Positions 1 to 9,944 are shown, numbered from the stretch's first letter. The stretch is 57,800 nt of DNA from Clostridia bacterium (GCA_017380615.1 JAFODQ010000097.1:1-57800), one strand, 5' to 3'. Numbers and translations are program-made. Notes: a model not told the origin generated them from the sequence alone.

Positions 1-1
1 A

Positions 2-217
2 TATCAGACAATTGATGCAGAAAACAATGTTCAGAGTATCAATGTTCCTTCAGTAAGCATTGACAACAAAGACGGCCAGTACAATAATCCGGGTACAGGT
101 CTTTACATTGAAGTAACAGATGACCAGGTTATTTGCTACGCAAGAGATTTCGCAGAGGGCAGATTCCTCACAACAGACGATTTCGAAGAAGCTGTCAAGG
201 TTTACGACATTCAGTAA
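2..217 (+). CDS. C-terminal fragment of a protein cut by the window edge; possibly a phosphoesterase
   Basis: The frame is open from base 2 to a TAA at 215-217 and gives 71 residues that run off the left edge. The final stretch has an IEV-x(4)-VICYARDF-x-EGR pattern, which resembles the last beta-strands of secreted calcineurin-like phosphoesterases, where 'Y-x-RDF' endings are common. This is a family impression, not a motif proof. A strong terminator follows 20 bases after the stop, so this is the last gene of its transcript. The catalytic part lies outside the window. Confidence 0.55.
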   Translation, partial: YQTIDAENNVQSINVPSVSIDNKDGQYNNPGTGLYIEVTDDQVICYARDFAEGRFLTTDDFEEAVKVYDIQ

Positions 218-237
218 TTCCAACCATAAAAATGTAA

Positions 238-269
238 AGAGACTCATCTTCTGATGAGTCTCTTTTTTT
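238..269 (+). terminator. Rho-independent terminator
   Basis: An 11-bp perfect stem (AGAGACTCATC at 238-248, its complement at 253-263) with a TTCT loop is followed by a run of T. It ends the transcript of the partial gene at the left edge. Confidence 0.9.
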
Positions 270-314
270 AACTAAAAATTCTCTCCTGCATATTATGTTG
301 CGGGAGGTATTTTT

Positions 315-611
315 ATGCTTAATAATATTTTTATTTTCGCTTTGGGGCTTTGGGGAATAATCGCCCTTCTCTTCACTTTCATTTTCAAAATGATTACTTT
401 CCGTTTGGGAAGCCTCACCTTCACTGTTGACCTTACGGATTCCACCGATGATGTTTTTGATGAGATTTATACTATCCGCACCTTCTGTGAATTCTGCGGT
501 ATTGAAAAAAACAGCACCGTGGAAATCATAAACCACGGTGCCAATGATGAATTGTGTAATAAAATACTTGAATTTTATGATAAATATGATTTTGTAAAAA
601 TCAGAGAGTAG
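315..611 (+). CDS. Small single-pass membrane protein of unknown function
   Basis: 98 residues. A good SD (GGGAGGT) lies 8 bases before the ATG. Residues about 4-27 form one hydrophobic segment ([20 protein letters not shown]), followed by a soluble part of about 70 residues with mixed acidic and basic character. I do not recognise the family. The 3' end overlaps the 3' end of argF on the other strand by 11 bases, a tail-to-tail arrangement. The SD and the terminator just upstream support an independent gene. Function unknown. Confidence 0.7.
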   Translation: MLNNIFIFALGLWGIIALLFTFIFKMITFRLGSLTFTVDLTDSTDDVFDEIYTIRTFCEFCGIEKNSTVEIINHGANDELCNKILEFYDKYDFVKIRE

Positions 612-1584
612 CATACATAACTGCCTTGATTGTGTGCATTCTGTTTTCTGCTTCCTGGAAAACAACAGACTGCTCACTCTCAAAAACATCGTCTGTAACT
701 TCCATTGCGTCGCGATTGAATTTTTCGCACATACGCTTACCGATTTCAGTTTTCTTATCGTGATAAGAAGGAAGGCAATGCATAAATATTGCATTCTCAC
801 CTGCATTATCCATAAGCTTTTTGTTCACCTGATACTGAGACAAGTCGTTGATTCTCTCTGCCCACACAAGCTCAGGCTCACCCATTGAAACCCAGATGTC
901 TGTGTAAATAACATCTGCATTCTTTGTTGCTTCCATTGGATCTTCAATAAATGAAAGTGTGGAGCCCGTTTCCTTTGCAATCTTTTTGCACTCATCCACA
1001 AGTGCAGAATCCGGGAAATATTTCTTTGGAGCACAAGCAGTGAAATTAAGGCCCATCTTTGCACAGCCAACCATAAGAGAGTTACCCATATTGTATCTTG
1101 CATCACCCATATAAACAAAGTTGATGCCTTTAAGCTTGCCGAAATGCTCCTTTATTGTGAGAAAATCTGCAAGAATCTGTGTGGGGTGGAATTCATTTGT
1201 TAAACCATTCCACACAGGCACCTTTGAATATTTTGCAAGCTCTTCAACAATCTCCTGACCGTGGCCACGATATTCAATACCATCATACATTGAACTCAAA
1301 ACACGGGCTGTATCAGCAATGCTCTCTTTTCTGCCAATCTGAGATGCTGTGGGGTCAAGATAAGTAACTCCCATACCCAGATCTCTTGCAGCAACCTCAA
1401 AGCTGCAGCGTGTTCTTGTGCTTGTTTTCTCAAAAATGAGGGCGATATTTTTGCCCTTAAGGGTATCATGAGGGATACCTGCTTTTTTCTTTTTCTTTAA
1501 ATCTGCTGCAAGATTTATAAGATACTCTATCTCTTCTGTTGTGAAATCCAACAGCTTTAAATAATCTCTACCTTTAAGATTCAT
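601..1584 (-). CDS. argF: Ornithine carbamoyltransferase
   Basis: Cytosolic enzyme joining carbamoyl phosphate and ornithine to give citrulline, the sixth step of arginine synthesis. The 327 residues match the usual length. Visible motifs: the carbamoyl-phosphate loop STRTR (55-59), HPTQ (133-136), the ornithine-site pattern D-x-W-x-SMG (229-235) and HCLP (269-272) with the catalytic Cys. The start is fixed by an SD (GAGGTG) inside the end of argD; the two genes overlap by 11 bases, suggesting translational coupling. It is the last gene of the seven-gene arg operon. The operon is biosynthetic, so the anabolic role is far likelier than a catabolic ArcB role. Confidence 0.97.
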   Translation of the reverse strand: MNLKGRDYLKLLDFTTEEIEYLINLAADLKKKKKAGIPHDTLKGKNIALIFEKTSTRTRCSFEVAARDLGMGVTYLDPTASQIGRKESIADTARVLSSMYDGIEYRGHGQEIVEELAKYSKVPVWNGLTNEFHPTQILADFLTIKEHFGKLKGINFVYMGDARYNMGNSLMVGCAKMGLNFTACAPKKYFPDSALVDECKKIAKETGSTLSFIEDPMEATKNADVIYTDIWVSMGEPELVWAERINDLSQYQVNKKLMDNAGENAIFMHCLPSYHDKKTEIGKRMCEKFNRDAMEVTDDVFESEQSVVFQEAENRMHTIKAVMYATL

Positions 1585-2755
1585 TTGCTGACACCTCTAC
1601 ACAAGCATTTTTAATAATATTTATTGCTTTCTCAAGCTCCTCATCCGAAATGTTCAAGGGAGGAAGAAGACGGAGCTTATTTTTTGCCTTGATGGGAAGA
1701 ACGCCATTTTCCTGACAATATTTCAAAACCTCATTCACATCTTTTACTGTTTCAATACCAAGCATAAGACCGAGGCCGGTGATTCCCTTTACACCCTCAC
1801 ACTGTGAAAGCTCGTTTATGATGTAATCGTGTTTTCTCTCAACTGCTGAAAGAAAATCCTCTGTCAATCGGCTTATAATGCTGCAAGCACCTGCAGCGGC
1901 AACAGGGTTACCACCAAAGGTTGACCCGTGAGAGCCCGGAGTATAGGTATTTTCCACCTTTTCAAAGAGCATTGTTGCGCCTATGGGAAGTCCACCACCA
2001 AGCCCCTTTGCTGTTGTGACAATATCAGGTGTGATACCATATTTCATATAGCCATACAAAGCACCTGTTCTTCCGTTGCCCGTCTGCACCTCATCCACAA
2101 CAAGAAGCACATCATTATCTGCGCAAAGCTTTGAAACTGCTGAAAGAAACTCCTGTGTGAGTGGCACAACGCCACCTTCACCCTGGACCGTTTCAAGCAT
2201 TACTGCAGCTATCTTTTCTTCGGCAATATATTTGCTTATTGTCTCAACATCACCTGCATCTGCATAGAGAAAGCCTTCTGTCAATGGCAGAAAGTCCTTG
2301 TGAAAGGTATCCTGACCTGTGGCAGCAAGGGTTGTAATTGTTCTTCCATGGAATGAATTGTTCAGGGTGATAATTTTATAATACTCCTCACCCTTCTTCT
2401 CTGCAGCATATTTACGGGCAGCCTTGATTGCACACTCATTTGCCTCTGCACCTGAGTTGGAGAAGAAAACCTTTTTTGCCCCTGTTTTTTCACAAAGCAT
2501 CTGGGCAAGCGTTGCACAAGGCGATGTATAATAAAGGTTTGATGTGTGCTGAAGAGTTGTCAGCTGCTGTGTGGTAGCCTTCACCCACTCATCATCACCG
2601 ACACCGAAGATGCTCACTCCGATGCCCGTACCCATATCTATATATTCCTTACCCTCGCTGTCATAAAGCTTGCTACCCTTACCTGACACAAGCTCAATAG
2701 GAAATCTTGCATAAGTATTGGCAACATACTTTGCATCTAATTCTTTAATACTCAT
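1574..2755 (-). CDS. argD: Acetylornithine aminotransferase (PLP enzyme)
   Basis: Class III PLP aminotransferase that converts N-acetylglutamate semialdehyde to N-acetylornithine using glutamate as amino donor. 393 residues from the ATG at 2755, which has an SD (AAAGGTG) 7 bases before it in the last codons of argB; an in-frame TTG two codons upstream is less likely. The Schiff-base Lys is in T-A-K-G-L-G-G-G (about K250), with the cofactor-binding D-E-V-Q-T-G (about 221-226) and the SGAEANE phosphate-binding region near 101-107. It starts 3 bases after argB ends and overlaps argF. A succinyl-diaminopimelate side activity is possible, as in other ArgD enzymes. Confidence 0.96.
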   Translation of the reverse strand: MSIKELDAKYVANTYARFPIELVSGKGSKLYDSEGKEYIDMGTGIGVSIFGVGDDEWVKATTQQLTTLQHTSNLYYTSPCATLAQMLCEKTGAKKVFFSNSGAEANECAIKAARKYAAEKKGEEYYKIITLNNSFHGRTITTLAATGQDTFHKDFLPLTEGFLYADAGDVETISKYIAEEKIAAVMLETVQGEGGVVPLTQEFLSAVSKLCADNDVLLVVDEVQTGNGRTGALYGYMKYGITPDIVTTAKGLGGGLPIGATMLFEKVENTYTPGSHGSTFGGNPVAAAGACSIISRLTEDFLSAVERKHDYIINELSQCEGVKGITGLGLMLGIETVKDVNEVLKYCQENGVLPIKAKNKLRLLPPLNISDEELEKAINIIKNACVEVSANES

Positions 2756-2757
2756 TT

Positions 2758-3615
2758 TCAAACACCTTTAACCATTGTGCCTGCACCCTCATCTGTGAGA
2801 AGCTCAAGAAGAACTGCGTGAGGCACTCTGCCATCAAGAATTGTAACCTTATTAACACCCATTTCAATTGCATCTATACAGCACTGAACCTTGGGAATCA
2901 TACCACCCGAAATAACACCGTCCTCGAAAAGCTGACGTGCCTCCTGCGTATTCACCTTTTTGATGATTGAATTAGGATCATTAACATCACGGAGAATGCC
3001 CGGAATATCGGTCATTGTGATAAGTCTTTCAGCCTTAAGCGCACCTGCAATGAAGGATGCCGCTGTGTCTGCATTGATGTTATACGCATTACCCTCATTA
3101 TCACAGCCAACCGTTGAAACAACCGGAATATACTCCTTTTCAAGCAAATCAAGAATGGGCTGAACATTAACCTTGGTAACCTCACCCACGAAGCCAAGTC
3201 TTTCATCTTTGATTTCTGCTTCAATAAGATGAGCATCAATACCTGAAATACCAATTGCAGAGCCACCGAATTCACCAAGTATGTTTACAAGGTGCTTGTT
3301 GATTTTTCCTGCGAGAACCATCTGCACAATCTCTGCTGTCTCTTTATCGGTAACACGAAGACCGTCCACAAAAACACTTTCCTTGCCGACTCTTTTGAGC
3401 ATATCGGAAATTTCAGGACCACCACCGTGAACAAGCACGGGTCTTACCCCGATAAGTGAAAGGAGAACAATATCCTCCATAACCTGCATTTTAAGCTCTT
3501 CACTTATCATTGCATTGCCACCATATTTAATGACAATAATTTTATTGTGATATTTTTGAATATATGGGAGTGCCTGAGTTATGACCTCGGCACGCTGAAG
3601 ATTTGTAAGCTCCAT
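2758..3615 (-). CDS. argB: Acetylglutamate kinase
   Basis: Amino-acid kinase phosphorylating N-acetylglutamate, second step of the pathway and normally the control point. 285 residues. Motifs: K-Y-G-G-N-A-M (30-36), H-G-G-G-P (63-67), G-L-R-V-T-D (85-90) and N-A-D-T-A-A further on. The extra N-terminal helix before the first motif (about residues 5-22) is the feature linked to hexameric, arginine-inhibited NAGKs, so feedback inhibition is a fair inference, and it fits an ArgJ-type recycling pathway. SD GAGAGG precedes the ATG. Thirteen bases separate it from argJ. Confidence 0.96.
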   Translation of the reverse strand: MELTNLQRAEVITQALPYIQKYHNKIIVIKYGGNAMISEELKMQVMEDIVLLSLIGVRPVLVHGGGPEISDMLKRVGKESVFVDGLRVTDKETAEIVQMVLAGKINKHLVNILGEFGGSAIGISGIDAHLIEAEIKDERLGFVGEVTKVNVQPILDLLEKEYIPVVSTVGCDNEGNAYNINADTAASFIAGALKAERLITMTDIPGILRDVNDPNSIIKKVNTQEARQLFEDGVISGGMIPKVQCCIDAIEMGVNKVTILDGRVPHAVLLELLTDEGAGTMVKGV

Positions 3616-3628
3616 AGTAACCTCTCAA

Positions 3629-4840
3629 TTATGTTCTGTAATCTCCGTTAATTCTTACATATTCATATGTAAGGTCGCAGCCCCAGGCTGTGGCATCTGC
3701 TCCACCTGAATTTAGCTCAACATTGATTGTGATTTCTTTTTCAAGAAGAATCTCCTTTGCAATTTCCTCAGAGAAATCAATTCCTGCACCATTCACACAC
3801 ACGGAAATTGTGCCTTTGCAGGAGGTAAAGGAAACATCTACCTTATCAACATTAACACAAGCACCACTGTAGCCAATTGCACAAAGCACTCTGCCCCAGT
3901 TGGCATCAGCACCGAACATTGCTGCTTTTGTAAGTGATGAGCAAATAACGCTCTTTGCGACTGTCTTAGCTGTTATTTCATCAGCTGCACCTGTTACCCT
4001 GCACTCAAGGAGCTTTGTCGCACCCTCACCATCACCGGCAATCATTCTGCAAAGGTGAACAGTAACAGTGTTGAGGGCTTTCATAAAGCTATTGAAATCC
4101 TCACCCTCCATGGTGATTTCCTTGTTGCCTGCCATACCATTAGCAAGAACAGTTACCATATCATTTGTGGATGTGTCACCATCAACACTTACCATATTGA
4201 AGGTGTTTTTTATGTCACTTGAAAGTGCCTTCTGAAGCATTTCGGATGAAATTGCACAGTCAGTTGTGATAAACACAAGCATTGTTGCCATGTTGGGATG
4301 AATCATACCCGAGCCCTTAGCAATACCACCGATTCTGCACTCAACGCCACCAATCTCAAAGGAAACTGCAATCTCCTTCTTAACGGTATCAGTGGTCATA
4401 ATGCCTTCGGCTGCCTCAGCACTATTATTACCGAGAGCTGCCTTGATGCTTTCCATTGCATTTGCAATAGGCTCAATACTAAGAGGCTGTCCGATAACGC
4501 CCGTTGAAGCAACAACCACATCTTCAGCAGAAATGTTCATTGTGTCTGCTGTGAGCTGTGCCATTTTCTGAGCAATTTCAATACCATCTGCATTGCAGGT
4601 ATTTGCATTGCCACTGTTACAGATAACAGCCTGAGCCTTGCCATCTGCAAGATTCATTTTTGTGACAACAAGGGGAGCTCCTTTAACCAGATTGGTTGTA
4701 TAAACAGCAGCTGCATTTGCTTTAACCTCACTGAATATGAGAGACAAATCTCTCTTTGATTTGTTTTTTCTTATACCACAATGCACACCGCCTGCAGTAA
4801 AGCCCTTTGCGGCACAAATGCCACCATCAATTATTTTCAT
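3629..4840 (-). CDS. argJ: Glutamate N-acetyltransferase / ornithine acetyltransferase
   Basis: ArgJ moves the acetyl group from N-acetylornithine to glutamate, closing the acetyl cycle; some members also use acetyl-CoA. 403 residues, normal length. The self-cleavage site is clear: N-M-A-T-M-L, with Thr186 as the new N-terminal nucleophile of the beta chain, and the oxyanion-hole T-G (113-114) in STGVIG. SD GGAG sits 9 bases before the ATG. No argA or argE is in this cluster, so the pathway uses the recycling route; whether this ArgJ is mono- or bifunctional cannot be read from the sequence. Confidence 0.96.
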   Translation of the reverse strand: MKIIDGGICAAKGFTAGGVHCGIRKNKSKRDLSLIFSEVKANAAAVYTTNLVKGAPLVVTKMNLADGKAQAVICNSGNANTCNADGIEIAQKMAQLTADTMNISAEDVVVASTGVIGQPLSIEPIANAMESIKAALGNNSAEAAEGIMTTDTVKKEIAVSFEIGGVECRIGGIAKGSGMIHPNMATMLVFITTDCAISSEMLQKALSSDIKNTFNMVSVDGDTSTNDMVTVLANGMAGNKEITMEGEDFNSFMKALNTVTVHLCRMIAGDGEGATKLLECRVTGAADEITAKTVAKSVICSSLTKAAMFGADANWGRVLCAIGYSGACVNVDKVDVSFTSCKGTISVCVNGAGIDFSEEIAKEILLEKEITINVELNSGGADATAWGCDLTYEYVRINGDYRT

Positions 4841-4854
4841 AAATTAAACTCCAA

Positions 4855-5787
4855 TTATATTTCAAGTCCGTATGTATCTTCATTGCCCAGAACAATGTTA
4901 AGGCACTCAACTGCAGCACCCGATGCACCCTTACCAAGATTATCATATCTTGCAACAAGAAGGATTCTCTCTTCATTACCGTAAACGGAAACAATCATTG
5001 AATCCTTGCGGGAAAGAATTCCTGCAGAAATAAAGCCTTCTTCGGTTTCATCTGAATATGTAACAAGTGGACCTGTATATTTTTCTTTATATATCTCCTT
5101 GATTTTTTCAAGGGTAAAATCATTTTTAAGCTGTGAACGGAATATCGGCACGGTAACCTCCATGCCTGAATAGAAATCACCAACCACAGGACAGAATGCA
5201 GGAGCATTCTTAATGCCGGTTATCTTTACCATTTCTTTGAGATGCTTGTGACTCTGAGCGAGTGCGTATTGTCTTGGTGCTCCAAGAAGCTCATCCGGCT
5301 CCTCTTCATAGTCTGCAATCATCTTCTTACCGCCGCCGCTGTACCCGGTGAGTGAAAAACAGGAAAGCTCCTCATCCCCTGACAGAGCACCTGCCTCCAC
5401 AAGCGGATAAACAAGTGAAATAAACCCACTTGCGTGACAACCGGGAACTGCTATCCTCTTTGAAGTCCGGAGCTTCTGTCTGTGAGCCGATGACAGCTCA
5501 GGGAAACCATAAGCCCAATCGTCAAGAGTACGGTGAGCTGTGGAGGTGTCTATAACAACTGTGTTATCGTTTTCTATAAGTGAAACAGACTCTCTTGCTG
5601 CATCATCAGGGAGGCACAAAAAAGCAATATCTGCTGAATTGAGTGCTTCCTTACGGGCAGCAGGGTCCTTTCTTTTTTCATCACTGAGGGTGATAAGCTC
5701 AATACCATCAAAGGCTTCAAGTCTTTCATAAATCCTTAAGCCAGTGGTTCCTGCCTTACCGTCAATAAATACTTTCTTTTTTGCCAT
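4855..5787 (-). CDS. argC: N-acetyl-gamma-glutamyl-phosphate reductase, short type
   Basis: NADPH-dependent third step, reducing N-acetylglutamyl phosphate to the semialdehyde. From the ATG at 5787 (SD ACGGAG, 8 bases away) the protein has 310 residues; the frame extends 8 codons further up inside argH but without a better SD. The nucleotide-binding G-K-A-G-T-T-G (10-16) and catalytic Cys117 in P-G-C-H-A-S-G are present. Length and G-K-A-G-T-T-G place it in the shorter ArgC type (about 310 residues rather than 340-350). It overlaps the end of argH by 26 bases. Confidence 0.95.
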   Translation of the reverse strand: MAKKKVFIDGKAGTTGLRIYERLEAFDGIELITLSDEKRKDPAARKEALNSADIAFLCLPDDAARESVSLIENDNTVVIDTSTAHRTLDDWAYGFPELSSAHRQKLRTSKRIAVPGCHASGFISLVYPLVEAGALSGDEELSCFSLTGYSGGGKKMIADYEEEPDELLGAPRQYALAQSHKHLKEMVKITGIKNAPAFCPVVGDFYSGMEVTVPIFRSQLKNDFTLEKIKEIYKEKYTGPLVTYSDETEEGFISAGILSRKDSMIVSVYGNEERILLVARYDNLGKGASGAAVECLNIVLGNEDTYGLEI

Positions 5788-7156
5788 TGATAAACTCCGT
5801 AACAAATTCAATTTGCTTTTCTACTGATTTATAACCTGTTGAGCCTGCAGAAATTCTCTTGGAGATACAGGTCTCAAGGGAAATTTCATTGAATAAATCT
5901 TCACTGAACAAGTCACTATGTGCCTTATATTCATCAAGAGTGAGTGTTTCCAGAACCTTGTTCTTTTCAATGCACTCTGCAACTGTCTGGCCAACTATTT
6001 TATAAGCTGTTCTGAAGGGCATACCCTTCTTCACAAGGTAATCTGCAAGGTCTGTTGCGTTTATAAAGCCCTTCTGTGCTGCCGAGTACATATTCTCCTT
6101 AAGCACTGTCATTGTTGCAAGCATAGGAGCAAAAATGCTCAGACACTTCTGCACAGTTTCAATGCTGTCGAATATTGCTTCCTTGTCCTCCTGCATATCC
6201 TTATTGTATGCAAGTGGAAGGCCCTTAAGAGATGTGAGAAGTGCGAACAAATCGCCATAAACTCTGCCCGTTTTACCTCTTACAAGCTCTGCCATATCAG
6301 GATTCTTCTTCTGTGGCATAATGGATGATCCTGTTGTATAGGAATCATCAAGCTCCACAAATTTGAATTCCCATGAGCTCCAGAGAATAATCTCCTCAGA
6401 AAATCTTGAAAGGTGCATCATTATAATTGAAAATGCACTCATAAGCTCAACACAGAAATCTCTGTCTGAAACGCCGTCTATGCTATTCTGCATTATTCCG
6501 TAGAAGCCAAGCTTCTCCGCCTCATATTCACGGTCCGTATCATAGGTGGTGCCTGAAAGTGCACAAGAGCCCAGTGGAGAATAATTCATTCTCTTAACAG
6601 CATCCTGCAATCTGCTTGCATCACGCATAAACATCTGTGCATAAGCAAGAAGGTGGTGAGCAAATGTTATGGGCTGTGCTCTCTGAAGGTGTGTATAGCC
6701 GGGAAGAATAGCATCCTGATTTTCTGCTGCCTTGTCACGGATCACCTCAATAAGCGAATAAAGAAGGTCGTTCACCTTCTCAGCCTCATCGCGAAGGTAA
6801 AGTCTGATATCAACAGCCACCTGATCATTACGGCTTCTTGCTGTGTGAAGCCTCTTACCAACATCGCCCTTACGAGCAGTCAGCTCACTTTCGATGAACA
6901 TGTGAATATCCTCTGCATCGCTGTCAAAGGTAAGCCTTCCGTTTTCAATATCCTCGAGAATTCCTGTGAGACCATCAATAATCTCTTCGCAATCAGCTGT
7001 GGTGATAATTCCCTGCTTTGCAAGCATCTGCGCGTGTGCTATGGAGCCACAAATATCCTGACGGAACATTTTGCAATCGAAATGAAGAGATGAATTGAAA
7101 TCATCTGCCTCCTTATCAAGTGCCTTTGAGAATCTGCCTGCCCACATTTTATCCAT
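5762..7156 (-). CDS. argH: Argininosuccinate lyase
   Basis: Last enzyme of the pathway, splitting argininosuccinate to arginine and fumarate; works as a homotetramer. 464 residues from the ATG at 7156, which has an SD (AAAGGG); the frame could extend 11 codons upstream but that start has no SD. The superfamily signature G-S-S-I-M-P-Q-K-K-N-P is intact, with R-S-R-N-D-Q in the N-terminal third and the T-H-L-Q histidine region. It follows argG after 75 bases that hold an RNA hairpin, and overlaps argC. Confidence 0.97.
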   Translation of the reverse strand: MDKMWAGRFSKALDKEADDFNSSLHFDCKMFRQDICGSIAHAQMLAKQGIITTADCEEIIDGLTGILEDIENGRLTFDSDAEDIHMFIESELTARKGDVGKRLHTARSRNDQVAVDIRLYLRDEAEKVNDLLYSLIEVIRDKAAENQDAILPGYTHLQRAQPITFAHHLLAYAQMFMRDASRLQDAVKRMNYSPLGSCALSGTTYDTDREYEAEKLGFYGIMQNSIDGVSDRDFCVELMSAFSIIMMHLSRFSEEIILWSSWEFKFVELDDSYTTGSSIMPQKKNPDMAELVRGKTGRVYGDLFALLTSLKGLPLAYNKDMQEDKEAIFDSIETVQKCLSIFAPMLATMTVLKENMYSAAQKGFINATDLADYLVKKGMPFRTAYKIVGQTVAECIEKNKVLETLTLDEYKAHSDLFSEDLFNEISLETCISKRISAGSTGYKSVEKQIEFVTEFINGKKESIY

Positions 7157-7179
7157 AATAAATTGCCCTTTCAAATCAC

Positions 7180-7217
7180 TTTTGCACATCCGACCATATT
7201 TTATCGAATGTGCAAAA
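7180..7217 (-). promoter_or_regulatory. RNA hairpin between argG and argH
   Basis: Ten-base perfect arms (TTTTGCACAT and its complement, at 7180-7189 and 7208-7217) enclose an 18-base loop in the argG-argH spacer, just upstream of the argH SD. There is no U-run after it on the minus strand, so it is not a normal terminator. It could set mRNA stability or separate argG levels from the rest of the operon. Confidence 0.5.
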
Positions 7218-7231
7218 AGTTCAAATTATAA

Positions 7232-8464
7232 TTACTTATCCAAACCGTTTTTCTCTCTCATCTTTGCCATAACCTTGATTGGAAGACCATAAAGGTTAAT
7301 GAAGCCTGCTGAATCCTTCTGATCATAAACATCATCTTCATCAAATGTTGCCATATCAGCATCGTAAAGTGAGAATGGTGAACATACACCTGCGTTAATC
7401 ATATTACCCTTGTAGAGCTTAAGCTTAACATCACCTGTAACAGTTTCCTGTGTTTCCTTGACAAAAGCAAGAATTGCCTTAACAAGTGGTGTGTACCACT
7501 GAGCATTGTAAACAAGCTCTGCAAGCTTCTGTGCAACAAGTGCCTTGTAGTGTGCTGTTTCCTTATCAAGGCAGATTGTTTCAAGAACATTGTGTGCCTT
7601 ATAAAGAATTGCACCACCCGGGGTTTCGTAAACACCACGACATTTCATGCCAACAAGTCTGTTTTCAACAATATCAAGAAGACCGATACCGTTTGCACCA
7701 CCAAGCTCATTAAGCTTTGTCACAAGCTCAACTGCACCCATTTCAACGCCATCGATAGCTGTCGGGATACCTTTTTCGAAGTGGATTGTAACATAGGTTG
7801 GCTTATCGGGTGCCATTTCAGGAGAAACACCCATTTCAAGGAAGCCTTCCTTGTTGTAAAGAGGCTCATTCATTGGATCCTCAAGATCAAGACCCTCGTG
7901 TGAAAGGTGCCAGATGTTCTTGTCCTTTGAATAGTTTGTTTCTCTGTTTATCTTAAGAGGAACATTGTGTGCCTCTGCATAAGCGATTTCTTCCTCACGG
8001 GATTTGATATCCCACTCTCTCCAAGGAGCAATGATTGGCATATCAGGTGCATAAGCCTTGATTGCAAGCTCAAATCTTACCTGGTCATTACCCTTACCTG
8101 TGCAACCGTGGCAAATAGCGTCTGCACCCTCAGCAATTGCAATCTCTGCAATTCTCTTTGCAATTGGTGGACGAGCGAAAGCTGTGCCGAGAAGATATTC
8201 TTCATAAATTGCGCCTGCCTGAACGCAAGGGAAAACATAATCTTCAAGGAATTCCTTTGTAAGGTCTTCAATGTAAATCTTTGAAGCACCTGTCTTGATT
8301 GCCTTCTCTTCAAGACCCTCAAGCTCACTTGCCTGACCAACGTTACCTGAAACTGCGATAACCTCACAGTTATTGTAATTTTCCTTGAGCCAGGGAATAA
8401 TGATTGATGTGTCAAGTCCGCCTGAATATGCGAGAACTACTTTTTTGATGTTTTTCTTATCCAT
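7232..8464 (-). CDS. argG: Argininosuccinate synthase
   Basis: ATP-dependent ligase joining citrulline and aspartate. 410 residues, normal length. The N-terminal ATP-pyrophosphatase loop A-Y-S-G-G-L-D-T-S (about 12-20) is exact, and [12 protein letters not shown], the argininosuccinate synthase signature around residue 120, is present. SD GGAGGC is 8-9 bases before the ATG. It is the first gene of the operon argGHCJBDF and carries the operator-promoter region in its leader. Putting argG and argH first is common in Clostridia with one all-in-one arg operon. Confidence 0.98.
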   Translation of the reverse strand: MDKKNIKKVVLAYSGGLDTSIIIPWLKENYNNCEVIAVSGNVGQASELEGLEEKAIKTGASKIYIEDLTKEFLEDYVFPCVQAGAIYEEYLLGTAFARPPIAKRIAEIAIAEGADAICHGCTGKGNDQVRFELAIKAYAPDMPIIAPWREWDIKSREEEIAYAEAHNVPLKINRETNYSKDKNIWHLSHEGLDLEDPMNEPLYNKEGFLEMGVSPEMAPDKPTYVTIHFEKGIPTAIDGVEMGAVELVTKLNELGGANGIGLLDIVENRLVGMKCRGVYETPGGAILYKAHNVLETICLDKETAHYKALVAQKLAELVYNAQWYTPLVKAILAFVKETQETVTGDVKLKLYKGNMINAGVCSPFSLYDADMATFDEDDVYDQKDSAGFINLYGLPIKVMAKMREKNGLDK

Positions 8465-8509
8465 GATTTATTGCCTCCAAAATTGTTTTGAAAAAATATT
8501 CAATCGATA

Positions 8510-8544
8510 TGCATAGTTATACACCTTTATGCATGAATTGTCAA
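8510..8544 (-). promoter_or_regulatory. argG operon promoter with overlapping ARG-box-like palindrome
   Basis: On the minus strand a -35 TTGACA (8539-8544), a 17-base spacer and a -10 TATAAC (8516-8521) form a near-consensus sigma-A promoter about 50 bases before argG. A 14-base palindrome TGTATAACTATGCA (8510-8523) covers the -10 box. It fits the half-site pattern of Bacillus-type ARG boxes (TGnATA-NN-TATnCA), and a second TGCATA half-site lies in the spacer. ArgR/AhrC repression by arginine is inferred; no argR gene is in the window. Confidence 0.7.
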
Positions 8545-8702
8545 TACTTTTACCAAAATATTTTCATTTGTGCATTTTTTCTGCAAAATGTTATAAATCC
8601 ACGGTGTATTACCATATTTTTTAGTTATTTTGTGACACATTTACAAAGATAATCCACTGAAGTATTCGTGCATTATAATTGTATATATGCAAAATTTATG
8701 CA

Positions 8703-8742
8703 TAAAAAATGCATATATGCAGGAAATTCTGCATATATGCAT
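8703..8742 (-). terminator. AT-rich palindromic terminator of the phosphoesterase gene, possibly also an operator
   Basis: Fourteen-base perfect arms (ATGCATATATGCAG, 8709-8722 and 8729-8742) around a GAAATT loop are followed on the minus strand by six T. It stands about 20 bases after the phosphoesterase stop and 240 bases before argG. The stem is only one third GC, weak for a terminator, and its TGCATA units recur near the argG promoter, so it may also bind a regulator. Confidence 0.6.
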
Positions 8743-8762
8743 GGTTTTTATAATCGCAGTGA

Positions 8763-9944
8763 TTACATTGCAATTCCACCGGAAAGCATATTTCTGAGAA
8801 TGTTAATGAAAACACCGAAAATCTTCTCGAAATAATAGAAGAAGTTGTAGCTGAACTCAGTTCTGTCTCCGCCGTGGTGACCAAGGTTTGATTCAGGATT
8901 CTGAGCAAGCTCGTTTGCTGTGAGGAGATGTGTTGAATATTCCCATGGATTTGATTCATCAAGCTCAATCACACGAGCACCCTGAATCATATTGTTGTAA
9001 TATGAGTCATAAGTACAGCCGGGAGCCATAATAAGATCAATACCGTCACAATTTGCAATAAAGCCGTTCACATGGTCGTGACCGCAAATCATACCGAGAA
9101 CATCGCCGCCTTCAACCATTGCATCCCACTGACCGTCGTTACCATAGCTTGGGCAGCATCTCTCAAAGAGATAGCCCTCGTACTGTGTCATATCAGGAAT
9201 GAATGTGTAGATTGTTCCGTCCTGGAAGTTAATTGTTGCTTCACCAAGCTTAATATCTGTGGGAAGGAAAATCTTTTCACAAGGCTCCTGTGGAATAATG
9301 TGCTGGAAAACAAGTGAAGGAACAAGCTCGCCACCATTTGCAGCTGTCATTTCATCACGAACTGATTTATACCATTCAATCTGATCTTCACGAACCCAGT
9401 CGTAACCGAGCCATTCGCCATTTGATGCACGAACATAGTCACCTGTGTCAAACATCCAGAGATTAAATGCTGTCTTTGAGCCATCACTAGAAAGAATCGG
9501 GAGATTATGTGTGCCTGCACCATGAATTGAAGGGTCAGCATCGTATCCGAGGAAGCCTTCGTACTTCTGATATTCAGCAACAATCTCTTCTCTTGTCATG
9601 CCACCTGAATTTTCCTGGTCATGGTTGCCAAGAACCATAGTGTAAGGAACACCTGCTTCAATACAAGGAGCAAGCATTTGTGCATAGGTTCTCTTGTCAT
9701 CATTATTAACATTATCACCTGTAAAAACAATAAGGTCAGGATCTGATGCACGGATTGCTTCTTCCATGAAGAAAATCATTTCATCCTGCATGGGGTAATC
9801 TGTCTGAACATCGGCAAAAACAAGAATCTTGAATTTTCCGTTTTCATCAAACTGAAGAGTTGTGTTGCTACCTGCCGCAAAGCCAACGCTCGCAAGAGAG
9901 AAAACAAGCACAACAGATAAAAGAACTGCTAAAAGCTTTTTCAT
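8763..9944 (-). CDS. Secreted calcineurin-like metallophosphoesterase
   Basis: 393 residues. Residues 1-24 are a clear signal peptide (KK, hydrophobic core, V-G-F-A-A). The dinuclear-metal motifs appear in order: D-V-Q (45-47, replacing D-x-H), G-D-N (76-78), G-N-H-D (106-109), Q-H-I in the middle and G-H-D-H near residue 290. This is the purple-acid-phosphatase-like/DCR2-Prp29 type, cutting phosphoesters outside the membrane; the substrate is unknown. Both flanks show own control: a strong promoter 40-70 bases upstream and a terminator-like palindrome downstream. The last 35 residues are hydrophobic and aromatic (YNFFYYFEKIFGVFINILRN), a possible membrane-associating tail. Confidence 0.88.
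   Translation of the reverse strand: MKKLLAVLLSVVLVFSLASVGFAAGSNTTLQFDENGKFKILVFADVQTDYPMQDEMIFFMEEAIRASDPDLIVFTGDNVNNDDKRTYAQMLAPCIEAGVPYTMVLGNHDQENSGGMTREEIVAEYQKYEGFLGYDADPSIHGAGTHNLPILSSDGSKTAFNLWMFDTGDYVRASNGEWLGYDWVREDQIEWYKSVRDEMTAANGGELVPSLVFQHIIPQEPCEKIFLPTDIKLGEATINFQDGTIYTFIPDMTQYEGYLFERCCPSYGNDGQWDAMVEGGDVLGMICGHDHVNGFIANCDGIDLIMAPGCTYDSYYNNMIQGARVIELDESNPWEYSTHLLTANELAQNPESNLGHHGGDRTEFSYNFFYYFEKIFGVFINILRNMLSGGIAM

Noticed and set aside
195-806. 203-codon minus-strand frame
   Set aside because: It runs through the terminator, the 98-residue gene and the end of argF in another frame; composition is that of a shadow frame and no SD is present.
5918-6328. 136-codon plus-strand frame inside argH
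   Set aside because: Cys- and Leu-rich mirror frame of a well-supported gene.
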